A DNA stretch of 64,000 nt from JACVRW01 sp963734025 (GCA_963734025.1 CAVTFR010000010.1:1-64000), one strand, 5' to 3'. Shown: positions 8,835-17,501, numbered from the stretch's first letter. Numbers and translations are program-made. Notes: a model not told the origin generated them from the sequence alone.

Positions 8835-11698
8835 GAGCGCAGCACCTCGCCGTCCGGATCGTAGAACGGCTTCGTCACGACCTCGGCGGCCAGCTTCGTG
8901 CCGTTGTCGGAGATCGTGACGCCGGCACCGTCCTTCGCGAGGGCGGCCGGCACCCAGGCCAGCCCGATCACCTTGCCGAGCTGAGGCGAGTAGCGCGCGC
9001 TCGTGACCTGGCCCATCGGGCTGTCGCCGTCGGGCATCACCGCGGCGCCCTCGGTCGGCACATGTCCGTTCTCGAGCGTGATGCCGACGAGCGCGGTCTC
9101 GAGCGGCTCGTCCGCGTAGCGCTCGAGCGCCCACTTGCCGATGAAGTCCTGCTCCTTGTCGAGCTTGACGATCCAGGGCATCGCGGCGCCGAACGGGTTC
9201 GACTCCGAGTCTGTGTCCTGGCCGACCAGGATGTGCATCTTCTGCAGCCGCAGGAGCCGTTGCGGCTCGAGGCCGAACGGCTTGAGCCCGTGCGCGCTGC
9301 CCGCCTCGAGCAGGGCATCCCAGAGGTGCTCGCCCTGCGCGGAGGGGAAGTGGATCTCATAGCCGACCTCCCCGACGAACCCGATCCGCAGGATCAGGCA
9401 GGGAACGCCCGCCACCTCGGCGCGCTTCCCGTCCAGGTACGTGAAGGCCTCGCTCGAGCAGTCGAGCTCGGTGACCGCGGCCATGATCTCGCGAGCGCGC
9501 GGGCCCGCGAGGTTGACCGCGCCGAGGCCCTGCGTCACGTCGGTCAGGTGCACGTCGAGGCCCCAGTCGGCGAGCCACCAGGAGAACCAGTCGTAGACGG
9601 CGCCCGCACCGCTCGACGTGGTGGTGACGTAGAACGAGTCGTCGTCGAGCCGGCAGATCGTGCCGTCGTCCATGATCCGGCCGGCGTCGCTCGCCATCAC
9701 GCCGTAGCGGATCCGGCCCGGCTTCAGGTTCGAGAAGCGGTTCGGGTAGAGCCGGTCGAGGAAATCGCCCGCGTCCGGGCCGCTCACGATCAGCTTGCCG
9801 AGCGTGGATACGTCGATCAGGCCCGCGGCTTCGTGCACGGCGAGCGCCTCGGCGCGCGGGTTGCCGTAGTCGTAGGCGCGCCGCCAGTCGCCCGCCCACA
9901 TGATGTTGCCGCCGAGCTCGCGGTGGCGCGCGTGGATCGCCGAGCGCTTGGCGGGCTCGAAGGGCCGCCCCGCGAGTGCGCCCATCGGCACCGAGACCCA
10001 GGGCGGCCGCGCGGTCGTCGTCCCGATGTCCTCGAGGCTCTGCCCGGTCTCCTGCGCCATCAGCCTGACCGCGGGGAGCTGGCACATGCGGCCCTGGCAG
10101 GGGCCCATCGTCGTGGTGGTGTAGCGCTTGGAGAGCTCGATCGAGTCGTAGCCTTCTTCGACGCTCAGCCTGATGTCCTTGGCCGTCACGTCCTCGCACA
10201 GGCAGGCGAAGCACTTGCCCTTACGGCCACTCGTGACGGGCGGCGGCACTGCCGTGGCCTGCGGCTCGGCGGCGAGGCCGGCGAGCGCCTCACGGTCGTC
10301 CGCCTCGCGGCGGCGCGAGTCCGCGTCGCCCAGCCCGAGCGAGTGCGCAGCTGCGGCGCCCGCGACCCGTCCGGACAGCTCGGCCGCCTCGAGCGCTCCG
10401 CTCCCGGCCACCTCGCCGGCCGCGAAGGCGGTCTCCGGCAGCTCGCTGAGCGCGAAGTGCCCGCGCTCCGCGTCATAAGCGGTGCGCCCGCCCGCCTGGG
10501 TGATCAGCGAGGTGGCGGGCGAGCTGCCGCCGGACACGACGAGCAGGTCGCAGCCGACCGTGCGGCCGTCACCGTCCTCGGCGCCCACTGGGCCAAGCAC
10601 GACGCCGGCAAGCTGGTTGCGCCCGCGCGCCTCGAGCACGGTGGCGCCGCTCAGGAGCTCGACGCCCCTTGCCTCTAGCAGCCCGGCCCGCTGGGCCACG
10701 CCCTCGGGGCGCAGGTCGGCGACGCAGGCCACCTCCACCCCGGCCTCGAGCAGCGCGAGTGCGGCCTCGATGCCGCGGTCGTCCACGGTGGCGACGACGG
10801 CGCGCGACCCCGGCCGCACGGCGTACAGACCGATCAGCCGGCGCGCGCCGCCGGAGAGCATCACGCCGGGCAGGTCGTTGCCCGGGAATACGAGCGGCTG
10901 CTCGATCGCGCCGCCGGCGTGGACCTGGCAGCGCGAGCGGACCTGGTGGAGCGTGTCGCCCTGCCACACGGGGACGAGCCCGTCGAAGGCGCCCAGCGCC
11001 GGCGCGTTCGTGAGCAGCTCGACCCCCGCCGCGCGCGCGATCGCCGCCAGCTCGCGCGCCTGCCCGTCGCCGCCCTCGGCCAGCAGCCGGCCGCCCGGCT
11101 CGGCCCCCTCGTCCGCGAGCACGACATCTGCTCCGAGCTCGGCTGCGGCGATCGCCGCCGACAGCCCGGCGATGCCGCCGCCGACCACGAGCACGTCCGC
11201 GTGGCGGCGCCGATACTCGGTGCGCCACTCGCGCTCGGGCTGCGACCTGCGCAGCCTGCCGAGGCCCGCGGCGGCGCGTAGCACCTTCTCGTAGAGCGGC
11301 CAGAGGCGGCGCGGCCGGATGAAGGTCTTGTAGTAGAAGCCGGGCGGCGTGAAGGGCCCGCCGACGACGTCGGTGGCGCGCATCGCGTCGAACTCGAGCG
11401 ACGGCGACGCGTTCATGTGGACGACCTTCATCCCCTCGCGGACCGGCTCGGTGCAGGCTCGCACGCCAGGCGCGTCGCCGACCTGGACGAGGCAGTTGGG
11501 GCACTGGCCGGCGCAGCACATCAGCCCGCGCCTGCGGTGGTACTTGAAGCTGCGCGAGAACGTGCGCCGGCCGGCCGCGAACAGGGCCGAGCCGATCGTG
11601 TCGCCCTCGTAGGCGCCGTACTCCTTGCCGTCGAAGCTGAAGCGGAGCTCGCGGCCGCGGTCGATGCGCTCGCCGCGCTGCTCGGGCAGCCGGCTCAT
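8831..11698 (-). CDS. soxA: Sarcosine oxidase alpha subunit / N-methylglutamate dehydrogenase subunit C
   Basis: The 955-residue multidomain subunit comprises a 2Fe-2S-like N-terminal domain with CCAGQCPNC at 61-69, a pyridine-nucleotide-disulfide oxidoreductase domain (DVLVVGGGIAGLSAAIAAAELGADVV), a Cys-rich BFD-like segment (CFACLCEDVT and GPCQGRMCQ), and a C-terminal GcvT aminomethyltransferase domain ending in GYEIHFPS and later strands. In known enzymes the last domain loads the released one-carbon unit onto THF. The ATG at 11698 overlaps the soxD stop (ATGA); an 80-residue upstream extension of the frame is the shadow of soxD. The length matches the family. Confidence 0.95.
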   Translation of the reverse strand: MSRLPEQRGERIDRGRELRFSFDGKEYGAYEGDTIGSALFAAGRRTFSRSFKYHRRRGLMCCAGQCPNCLVQVGDAPGVRACTEPVREGMKVVHMNASPSLEFDAMRATDVVGGPFTPPGFYYKTFIRPRRLWPLYEKVLRAAAGLGRLRRSQPEREWRTEYRRRHADVLVVGGGIAGLSAAIAAAELGADVVLADEGAEPGGRLLAEGGDGQARELAAIARAAGVELLTNAPALGAFDGLVPVWQGDTLHQVRSRCQVHAGGAIEQPLVFPGNDLPGVMLSGGARRLIGLYAVRPGSRAVVATVDDRGIEAALALLEAGVEVACVADLRPEGVAQRAGLLEARGVELLSGATVLEARGRNQLAGVVLGPVGAEDGDGRTVGCDLLVVSGGSSPATSLITQAGGRTAYDAERGHFALSELPETAFAAGEVAGSGALEAAELSGRVAGAAAAHSLGLGDADSRRREADDREALAGLAAEPQATAVPPPVTSGRKGKCFACLCEDVTAKDIRLSVEEGYDSIELSKRYTTTTMGPCQGRMCQLPAVRLMAQETGQSLEDIGTTTARPPWVSVPMGALAGRPFEPAKRSAIHARHRELGGNIMWAGDWRRAYDYGNPRAEALAVHEAAGLIDVSTLGKLIVSGPDAGDFLDRLYPNRFSNLKPGRIRYGVMASDAGRIMDDGTICRLDDDSFYVTTTSSGAGAVYDWFSWWLADWGLDVHLTDVTQGLGAVNLAGPRAREIMAAVTELDCSSEAFTYLDGKRAEVAGVPCLILRIGFVGEVGYEIHFPSAQGEHLWDALLEAGSAHGLKPFGLEPQRLLRLQKMHILVGQDTDSESNPFGAAMPWIVKLDKEQDFIGKWALERYADEPLETALVGITLENGHVPTEGAAVMPDGDSPMGQVTSARYSPQLGKVIGLAWVPAALAKDGAGVTISDNGTKLAAEVVTKPFYDPDGEVLRS

Positions 11699-11964
11699 GC
11701 GGCCCCTCCCGCGGCGCCCGGCAGCTCGGTCCACATGACCTCGTTGGTGCGCGTGTCGCGCTCGGCGATGAACCACGCGCCGCAGCCGGAGCGGTGGTTC
11801 CACCACTCGCGCTGGAGGCCTGCGACGTTGGCGCGGAAGTAGTTGTACTCGCCGAGCTCGCGCAGCGAGGGAGCGGCCTTCGGCCGCGGGTTCAGCTCTC
11901 CGCCGAAGCCGAAGTCCGTGACCTCGCGGGGGCCGCAATTTGGACAGGTGAGGACGTAGGACAT
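11695..11964 (-). CDS. soxD: Sarcosine oxidase delta subunit / N-methylglutamate dehydrogenase subunit B
   Basis: The 89-residue zinc-binding subunit opens the operon. Seen: the CPNCGPREVTDFGFGGE motif (residues 8-24) that defines the family, with later His and Cys in WNHRSGCGAWF completing the zinc site. It is the first gene after a good promoter (11992-12020), and its leader can form a hairpin that covers the ribosome-binding site. Its stop overlaps the soxA start. Its presence shows that the enzyme is the heterotetrameric type rather than monomeric sarcosine oxidase. Confidence 0.93.
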   Translation of the reverse strand: MSYVLTCPNCGPREVTDFGFGGELNPRPKAAPSLRELGEYNYFRANVAGLQREWWNHRSGCGAWFIAERDTRTNEVMWTELPGAAGGAA

Positions 11965-11969
11965 GCTGA

Positions 11970-11988
11970 CGCGCTCCGGGGGAGCGCG
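11970..11988 (-). promoter_or_regulatory. 5'-leader hairpin covering the soxD Shine-Dalgarno
   Basis: CGCGCTCC, three loop bases and GGAGCGCG form a perfect 8-bp stem. On the minus-strand mRNA the GGAG closest to the soxD ATG (11974-11977) is inside the stem, so folding would hide it. It sits between the predicted transcription start and the start codon. A regulatory role is inferred. Confidence 0.45.
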
Positions 11989-11991
11989 GGC

Positions 11992-12020
11992 ATCTTAAAC
12001 AAATTGGTCCAAAGGTTCAA
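11992..12020 (-). promoter_or_regulatory. Promoter of the sox-fhs-gntR-gln-glx operon
   Basis: On the minus strand TTGAAC (12015-12020) and TAAGAT (11992-11997) are separated by exactly 17 bases, a near-consensus -35/-10 pair. The -35 box overlaps the stop codon of the upstream CDGSH gene. The spacer contains TTGGACCAA, a 9-base inverted repeat (12004-12012), where a repressor could block RNA polymerase. Transcription would begin about 20 bases before the soxD ATG. Confidence 0.65.
11995..12014. promoter_or_regulatory. Putative GntR operator, copy 2 (in the sox promoter)
   Basis: The minus strand reads CTTTGGACCAATTTGTTTAA, matching the element at 4290-4309 at 15 of 20 positions. It lies between and over the -35 and -10 boxes, the usual place for repression. 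The GntR/UTRA protein encoded in the same operon is the obvious candidate binder, by inference. Confidence 0.5.
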
Positions 12021-12262
12021 CCGGACGGCCCGGCACCGGACGCGTCGCTCTCGGCGACGGCACGCTCGGCGGCCTGGAAGCCGATCCGCGAGTGCGTGCC
12101 ATCGCAGAACGGCTTCGTGGTGGAGCCGCCGCAGCGGCAGAGCGCGACCGCCTCGCCCTTGTCGGCGAGGTCGTACTCGTTGCCGTCCACGTCGACGATC
12201 CGCACCGGCCCCGTCACCTTGTAGGGCCCGTTCTCGCGGACCTTGATCAGCACTTGCTCCAT
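12017..12262 (-). CDS. CDGSH iron-sulfur domain protein
   Basis: The 81-residue protein has the canonical CDGSH-type motif CRCGGSTTKPFCDGTH: Cys42, Cys44, Cys53 and His57 would bind a 2Fe-2S cluster. No membrane segment is present, so it should be cytoplasmic; bacterial members are thought to handle electrons or clusters but the role here is unknown. The gene ends inside the -35 box of the sox operon promoter, so read-through into the operon is possible. It diverges from the small hypothetical gene at 12282. Confidence 0.9.
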   Translation of the reverse strand: MEQVLIKVRENGPYKVTGPVRIVDVDGNEYDLADKGEAVALCRCGGSTTKPFCDGTHSRIGFQAAERAVAESDASGAGPSG

Positions 12263-12281
12263 GCCGTCATTCTTTCGCGCG

Positions 12282-12572
12282 ATGCAGCGCGTGGCGAGGA
12301 TCGAGCACCCCGAGGTCCACGAGATCGTCCCCTCGCACCACTGCGTGCTGCGCTTCCGTCAGCGCCGCCCGGTGCGCGAGCGCGGCTCCGAGGTGGTGGC
12401 CGAGGCGCTGATCGCGACGCTGGAGGACGCCGACGTGTCACGCTGGCCGCCGTCCTGGGCGATCGGCGACCGGCGCACGGAGCTCTGGGCGGTGAACGGC
12501 GAACTCGCCTTCCCGCTCGAGCGCAGTGCACGTCACGGCCGCTATGTGGCCGTGACGTGCCTCTCGCGCTGA
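12282..12572 (+). CDS. Small hypothetical protein
   Basis: The 96-residue protein starts MQRVARIEHPEVHEIVPSHH. I do not recognise the family. It has no membrane segment, a mid-section with EALIATLEDADVSRWPPSW, and a C-terminal half reading WAIGDRRTELWAVNGELAFPLER, which has the look of a small beta-rich domain. Similar short proteins with repeated Trp occur in actinobacteria. The ATG at 12282 is preferred over a longer upstream frame because that would overlap the CDGSH gene. It ends one base before the stop of the convergent flavoprotein gene. Confidence 0.55.
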   Translation: MQRVARIEHPEVHEIVPSHHCVLRFRQRRPVRERGSEVVAEALIATLEDADVSRWPPSWAIGDRRTELWAVNGELAFPLERSARHGRYVAVTCLSR

Positions 12573-12573
12573 G

Positions 12574-14001
12574 TCAGCCGCGGGGGGTGTCGGGTGACTC
12601 GGGGGACTCCGGGGGGCGGATGTTCTGGTTGACGGAGAACGTGTTGTCCCCGTCGTAGCGCCCCTTGATCTGGGCCAGACGTTCGTAGTTGTCCCGGTAG
12701 CTGGCGCGGACGCGGTCCTGACCCTCGTCCATCATCATGTTCACGTAAGCGCCGCCGGCCGAGTACGGGTGGAGAGCGTCGGAGTAGTCAACGCTCCACT
12801 GACGGATGGCCTCGACCTGCCCCGGGTCCGGATCGACGCCCGCGTAGACGGTCGACCAGGTCGCGTCGCGGTAGCTCCACGCCGTGTCGGACGGGCTCAG
12901 GTCGTGAGCCGCCCCGTCGACCGGGTAGAGGTGCATCGTCGACTTCATCGTCGGCAGCGCTGCGCCGAAGCGAGCGTGCTCGCGGACCGCCTCGTCCGGG
13001 ATCTCCTTGACGAAGTCGGCGCGCCAGTACCAGTTCTCGCCCTTCGGGTAGAGCCCGTCGAAGGCGCTCTGCAGGTCGGGGTGGGCCATCGGCTGCACGC
13101 CCTGCATGAGCGGCTCCGGCACCGCGTCCATGAGGGGGGCCATCGCCGCCGCGGCCTCCTCCTCGCTGCCCGTGTGGCACGAGACGACCCCGCAGACCTT
13201 GCGGAGATGGATCTCCTCCGGGAACGGCGGCGCCGGCGGAATCGTGTGGAAGGCAAAGAAGGCGTTCAGCTCGCGCGGGGCGGCGGGCAGGAACTCGCGG
13301 TATACCGAGAGGATCTCCTCGGCCGCCTCGACGGGCCAGAAGGTCGGGCCGCCGACGACCGTATCGACCTTATGCAGGCGGAACTTGAACGAGGTGACGA
13401 CGCCGAAGTTGCCGCCGCCGCCGCGGATCGCCCAGTAGAGATCCGGGTGCTCGTCCGCGTTCGCACGCACGGTTTCCCCATTCGCGAGCACCATCTCGGC
13501 CTCGAGCAGGTTGTCGATCGCGAGCCCGCACTTGCGGGTCAGGTGCCCGAGCCCGCCGCCGAGCGTCAGCCCTCCGACGCCGGTGGTCGAGATGATCCCG
13601 CTCGGGGTCGCGAGGCCGTGCTCGTTCGTCGCCCGGTCCACCTGACCCCAGGTGCAGCCGCCGCCGACGGTGACGGTGCGTGCCTCCGGGTCGACCTGAA
13701 CCTCGTTCAGAGGCGAGAGGTCGATAACGAGTCCGTCATCGCAGGTTCCCAGGCCCGCACCGTTGTGCCCGCCGCCGCGGACCGCCAGGAGCAGGTCGTG
13801 CTCGCGCGCGAACGCGATCGCCCTCGCCACGTCAGCGGCGCTCGTGCAGCGCGCGATCAGCGCCGGGCGGCGGTCGATCATCGCGTTGTAGACCTTGCGC
13901 GCCTCTTCGTAACCGGCATCGTCCTGGCCGATCAGCTCGCCGCCGAAGCTGCCCGCGAGCTCGCGCCGCGCCGCAGCGGCCGGTGAAACCGTCGTGCTCA
14001 T
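12574..14001 (-). CDS. FAD-binding oxidoreductase with berberine-bridge C-terminus
   Basis: The 475-residue flavoprotein is of the PCMH/BBE family. Seen: LLAVRGGGHNGAGLG with His79, the residue that in this family binds FAD covalently; the PP-loop region TVGGGCTWGQVDRATNEHGLATPSG and GLTLGGGLGHLTRKCGLAIDNL; and a C-terminal BBE segment RLAQIKGRYDGDNTFSVNQNIRP. Members oxidise sugars, alkaloids or other alcohols; the substrate is not predictable. No secretion signal is evident. The start is fixed by AAGGAG five bases before the ATG at 14001. It runs alone, convergent with the small hypothetical gene. Confidence 0.9.
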   Translation of the reverse strand: MSTTVSPAAAARRELAGSFGGELIGQDDAGYEEARKVYNAMIDRRPALIARCTSAADVARAIAFAREHDLLLAVRGGGHNGAGLGTCDDGLVIDLSPLNEVQVDPEARTVTVGGGCTWGQVDRATNEHGLATPSGIISTTGVGGLTLGGGLGHLTRKCGLAIDNLLEAEMVLANGETVRANADEHPDLYWAIRGGGGNFGVVTSFKFRLHKVDTVVGGPTFWPVEAAEEILSVYREFLPAAPRELNAFFAFHTIPPAPPFPEEIHLRKVCGVVSCHTGSEEEAAAAMAPLMDAVPEPLMQGVQPMAHPDLQSAFDGLYPKGENWYWRADFVKEIPDEAVREHARFGAALPTMKSTMHLYPVDGAAHDLSPSDTAWSYRDATWSTVYAGVDPDPGQVEAIRQWSVDYSDALHPYSAGGAYVNMMMDEGQDRVRASYRDNYERLAQIKGRYDGDNTFSVNQNIRPPESPESPDTPRG

Positions 14002-14074
14002 CCAAACTCCTTGAATCGAGGGTCCGTCCCGTGAGGCGTGAATCGGGACGGAACAGTTGTGCCGCTGCCGGCGC

Positions 14075-17000
14075 TCAGGTGCGCCAGCGCGGCGGCGCCT
14101 GCCCCGGAGGCGCGTAGGAGCAGAAGCGACCGGTGCGAACGGCCGCATTGAGGTGCTCAGCGAGCGCCGGCGACTCGCGCTCCGTCAGCTTGATCGCCGT
14201 CCTGATCGCCTTGGTGACGTTCACCCGGGCGCGCTCGGCGGGCGAGGCGGACGAGGGCCGGCTGCGCCCGTGCAGGCCGGTGGCGCGCGCGATCTCGCGG
14301 ACGAGTGCGTCGAGTTCCTCCTCGACCGCCGCCGCCCGCTCCTCGTCGTTGAAGCGGCGCGCCTCCTCGAGCTCGCCGCGCAGCTCCTCGATCCGGGACC
14401 TGTACGCCTCCTTGGCGCGCGCGTCCAGGAGCGGGTCGAGATCCGCCGGCCTCGCCGCGTGCAGGCCGTCCTCACGCAGCCCGTTCGCACCCGCGCCGGC
14501 CGGTGCGCCGTCCTTGGCCACCAGCTCGAGCACGTGCAGCTCCCGGCCCGGGGCCGCGAGCAGCGGGGCGAGGTAGTGAAGGCCCTTCAGGTCACGCAGG
14601 CGCATCGTCGTTCCTTCGTAGGCGATGGTCCAAAACTCGCCTTCGCGGACGAAGCGGGCCTCGTGCGCCGTCGGGGGCTCCCGGCTCGGCCCGAGCGCCT
14701 CGATCCGCCGCAGCAGCCCCTCGAGACCCAGGTCCTGGCTCAGTCGGCGCGCCTCCGCGAGCATCGCAGCCGCCCGCTCGGCGTCATCCACCCGGCCTTC
14801 CTCGCGGAGCGCGAGGGCGTAGTCGAGCAGCACCCGGGCGCGAACGGAGCGTGCGCCCAGCAGCTCGCAGCGCTCGAGCGCGATCTCGAAGTACGCCTCG
14901 GCCTCCTCTCGGCGCTCGAGGAGCGCCGCGAGCTTCGCGAGCCGGAGCGCAACGGGACCGAAGGGCAGCTGGGTCAGTGCCGTCGCGTTGCGATCGGAGA
15001 AGGGCTGCAGCAGCTCGTAGATGCGCCTGCCGCGGCGCTTGTCGCCCACGGTCACGCAGGCGTCGGCGAGCGAGCAGACCCGCAGCAGCCAGAACCCGTC
15101 GCGCCGGAGATCCTCGAACCCGCGCCCCGCCTGCCGCTCGATCTCGCCGGCGGCGGCGTTGCGGTCACCACTCTCGGCGGCGGCCAGCGCGTCCCGCCAG
15201 CGCGGGATCCAGAGATAGCCCTTGCTGTGCTCCGCGACCGCATCGCTGTCGTCACCGAACACACCCTGGGCCCAGTGAATCGCCATCAGCTGGGCGTACT
15301 CGTACACATAGGCCGCGTACTCGCTGTGACGCAGGCGGGCGATGTCGAGCGCGTTCTGCCCGAGTCGCTCGGCGTCATCGAAGCGCCCGTCGAGCACCGC
15401 CCGGATCACCTGGACGCAGACTCCGTGCCAGCGGTAGAAGGGCTGGTGCAGGCGCTCGGCGAGGTCGGTGATCGCGGCGATCTCGATATCGAGCGCGGGC
15501 CCGTCGCAGAGCTCGAGGAAGCAGTGGAAGCGGCTGTTGTGGGCGAGGAAGGCGAGCTCCTGATTCCCGGTCTCAGCCGCCAGCGCCAGCATCTCACGGG
15601 TGTTCTCCAGCCGCTCCTGGATCATCTCGGGGGAGCCGAGGGCCCAGTGGCGCGCGTGCATCGCGGTGACGAGCGCCTCCGAGTCGCCCAGCCGGCGAGC
15701 CATCTCGAGCGCGTCCGAGCTCAGCTGAACGCGCCGCTCGACGTCACTCGAGTGGTAGATCTCGATAGCCAGCCGCGCGAGCACCGCGGCGCGCATCGGG
15801 CTGTCGGTCTCGGGCAGTGCCGCCAGCGCCTCCTCCAGAAGGCCGGCGCCTGTGACCCCCGCCTCGAAGCGCGCGAACAGCAGGAAGCCGCCGAGCCCCA
15901 CGACGTAGCCGAGCGCAGCCCGGGCGAGCATCTCGCCGTCGTTCAGCCGCCGCGCAAGGTCGACCGCCTCCTCGAAGCTGGCTCTGGCGGCGCGCATGTC
16001 TCCGGCGCGCCAGCGCGCGTCGCCGAGCGACAGCAGCAACTCGCAGCGGAGCTCGCGCGTCGCCTCGCCCGCCCCGCCGAGCAGCCCGAGCGCCCGCTCG
16101 TAATGGGCCCCGGCCTCCTCGTAGGCAAACTGGTCGGCGGCGCGGTCACCCGCCCGGACGAGGTAGTCGACCGCCGCGTCGACATCGCCGAGCGGCGCGG
16201 CCGCGGCCAGGTGGCGCGCGATCTCCGAGAGGTGCGGGTCGAGGTCGCTCCGATAGGCCTCCTCGAGCACCGCCCCGATCCGGGCGTGCAGCTCGAGCCG
16301 CTTCGCGGGCGCGAGGTCGTCGTAGAGCGTCTCGCGCACCAGCTCGTGTACGAAGGCGTAGCGCCGCGGGAGCGCCGGGTTCTCGGCGATCACCCCCGCT
16401 TCGGCCGCCTCGGCGAGCACGTCGAGCAGCTGGGCGACACCGAGCTCGGTCGTCTCGTCGAGCACCCTCAACTGGAATTCCCTCCCGGCGACGGCCGCCA
16501 CGCTCAGCGCCGCGATCGCGTCCGGAGACAGGTCGGCGAGACGGCGGCGCAGCAGCACGCGCACCTCTTCGGGGACCGGCCGCATCGGATCGACGACGCT
16601 CCCCTCGTCCGCGAGGCCGTGCGGCTCGACGAGCCGGAGCACCTCACCCAGGAAGAAGGGGTTGCCGCCTGTCAGCACGTGCAGGCGCGAAGCCGCCGGC
16701 CGTGACACCTCGTGGCCGGTCATGCCCTCGACGTATGCCTCGACGTCCTCGACGTCGAATCCCTGCAGCGCCAGGCGTGGGCCGAGCCGGGCGAGCTCCC
16801 CGAACAGCTCCGCGCGCTCGTGCGACTGAGCCTCGCGGTCACGGTAGGAACCGACCAGGACGACGGGCGCACGGCCGACGGCCTCGCTCACGAAGCGCAT
16901 CAGGACGAGGGAAGCCGTGTCCGCGGCGTGCAGGTCGTCGAGCACGATCACAAGCGGCTGCGCGAGGGCGCGCTCGACGAGGAAGCGCGCTGCGGCGTCG

Positions 17001-17347
17001 AAGAGCCGGAAGCGCGCCGTGTCCGGGTCGACAGACCCTTTCGTGCGAGGAGAGAGGCGCTCGAAATCGCCGCCCAGCTCGCGCACCGCCTGTATCCAGG
17101 GCCAGTAAGCGGGCGCCCCGCCCTCCTCCCAGCAGCGCCCGGCCGCCACCTGCCAGCCGCGCTCGCGTGCCAGGCGCGTCAGCTCCTGCATGAGGCGCGT
17201 CTTGCCGATCCCGGCTTCGCCGGTCAGGAAGAAAACGTGCCCTACGCCCTCACGCGCCTCCTCCAGCGCGGCGACCAGCTCCTGGAACTCCGCCTCGCGA
17301 CCCACGAAGGGCCGGGCGGGGGCGCCGGCCGTGGCGTTACGAGACAT
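14075..17347 (-). CDS. Large AAA/STAND-type ATPase with helical-repeat region
   Basis: This protein of about 1090 residues starts with an AAA_16-like NTPase: FVGREAEFQEL, Walker A GEAGIGKT and Walker B LVIVLDDLHAAD. A long region of TPR-like helices follows (for example ALGLLGGAGEATRELRCELLLSLGDARWRAGDMRAARASFEEAVDLARR). The layout is that of LuxR/MalT-type STAND regulators, but no LuxR helix-turn-helix is visible at the C-terminus; instead there is a module beginning FWTIAYEGTTMRLRDLKGLHYLAPLL and ending in a charged helical stretch. It probably acts as a signalling switch whose output is unknown. GTG 17365 is an alternative start. Confidence 0.75.
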   Translation of the reverse strand: MSRNATAGAPARPFVGREAEFQELVAALEEAREGVGHVFFLTGEAGIGKTRLMQELTRLARERGWQVAAGRCWEEGGAPAYWPWIQAVRELGGDFERLSPRTKGSVDPDTARFRLFDAAARFLVERALAQPLVIVLDDLHAADTASLVLMRFVSEAVGRAPVVLVGSYRDREAQSHERAELFGELARLGPRLALQGFDVEDVEAYVEGMTGHEVSRPAASRLHVLTGGNPFFLGEVLRLVEPHGLADEGSVVDPMRPVPEEVRVLLRRRLADLSPDAIAALSVAAVAGREFQLRVLDETTELGVAQLLDVLAEAAEAGVIAENPALPRRYAFVHELVRETLYDDLAPAKRLELHARIGAVLEEAYRSDLDPHLSEIARHLAAAAPLGDVDAAVDYLVRAGDRAADQFAYEEAGAHYERALGLLGGAGEATRELRCELLLSLGDARWRAGDMRAARASFEEAVDLARRLNDGEMLARAALGYVVGLGGFLLFARFEAGVTGAGLLEEALAALPETDSPMRAAVLARLAIEIYHSSDVERRVQLSSDALEMARRLGDSEALVTAMHARHWALGSPEMIQERLENTREMLALAAETGNQELAFLAHNSRFHCFLELCDGPALDIEIAAITDLAERLHQPFYRWHGVCVQVIRAVLDGRFDDAERLGQNALDIARLRHSEYAAYVYEYAQLMAIHWAQGVFGDDSDAVAEHSKGYLWIPRWRDALAAAESGDRNAAAGEIERQAGRGFEDLRRDGFWLLRVCSLADACVTVGDKRRGRRIYELLQPFSDRNATALTQLPFGPVALRLAKLAALLERREEAEAYFEIALERCELLGARSVRARVLLDYALALREEGRVDDAERAAAMLAEARRLSQDLGLEGLLRRIEALGPSREPPTAHEARFVREGEFWTIAYEGTTMRLRDLKGLHYLAPLLAAPGRELHVLELVAKDGAPAGAGANGLREDGLHAARPADLDPLLDARAKEAYRSRIEELRGELEEARRFNDEERAAAVEEELDALVREIARATGLHGRSRPSSASPAERARVNVTKAIRTAIKLTERESPALAEHLNAAVRTGRFCSYAPPGQAPPRWRT

Positions 17348-17461
17348 CCCATGAGTCTCGACCACGACCGGCGCGCTGTCCAGACCGCGCGCCGGCGGAG
17401 CCTAAGCGCCAGGGCCGGTACCGCCCAAACGCACCGACGGGGCTCCTGCCCGCGCGCAAAA

Positions 17462-17487
17462 CGAGGCCCCGCCGGAGCGGGGCCTCG
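17462..17487 (-). terminator. Rho-independent terminator of clpC
   Basis: A perfect 10-bp stem (CGAGGCCCCG / CGGGGCCTCG) with a six-base loop is followed on the minus strand by TTTT. It lies about 55 bases after the clpC stop, in the right orientation to end clpC transcription. It is the clearest intrinsic terminator in the window. Confidence 0.75.
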
Positions 17488-17501
17488 AGATTTCGCTAGC
17501 C

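Noticed and set aside
11698..11938. 80-residue N-terminal extension of SoxA
   Set aside because: The extension is soxD read in another frame; the ATG at 11698 gives the conserved start and an ATGA overlap.
14057..16705. Plus-strand open frame of 882 codons opposite the STAND-like ATPase
   Set aside because: Long antisense frames are common at this GC content; the minus strand has clear Walker motifs and TPR-like helices.
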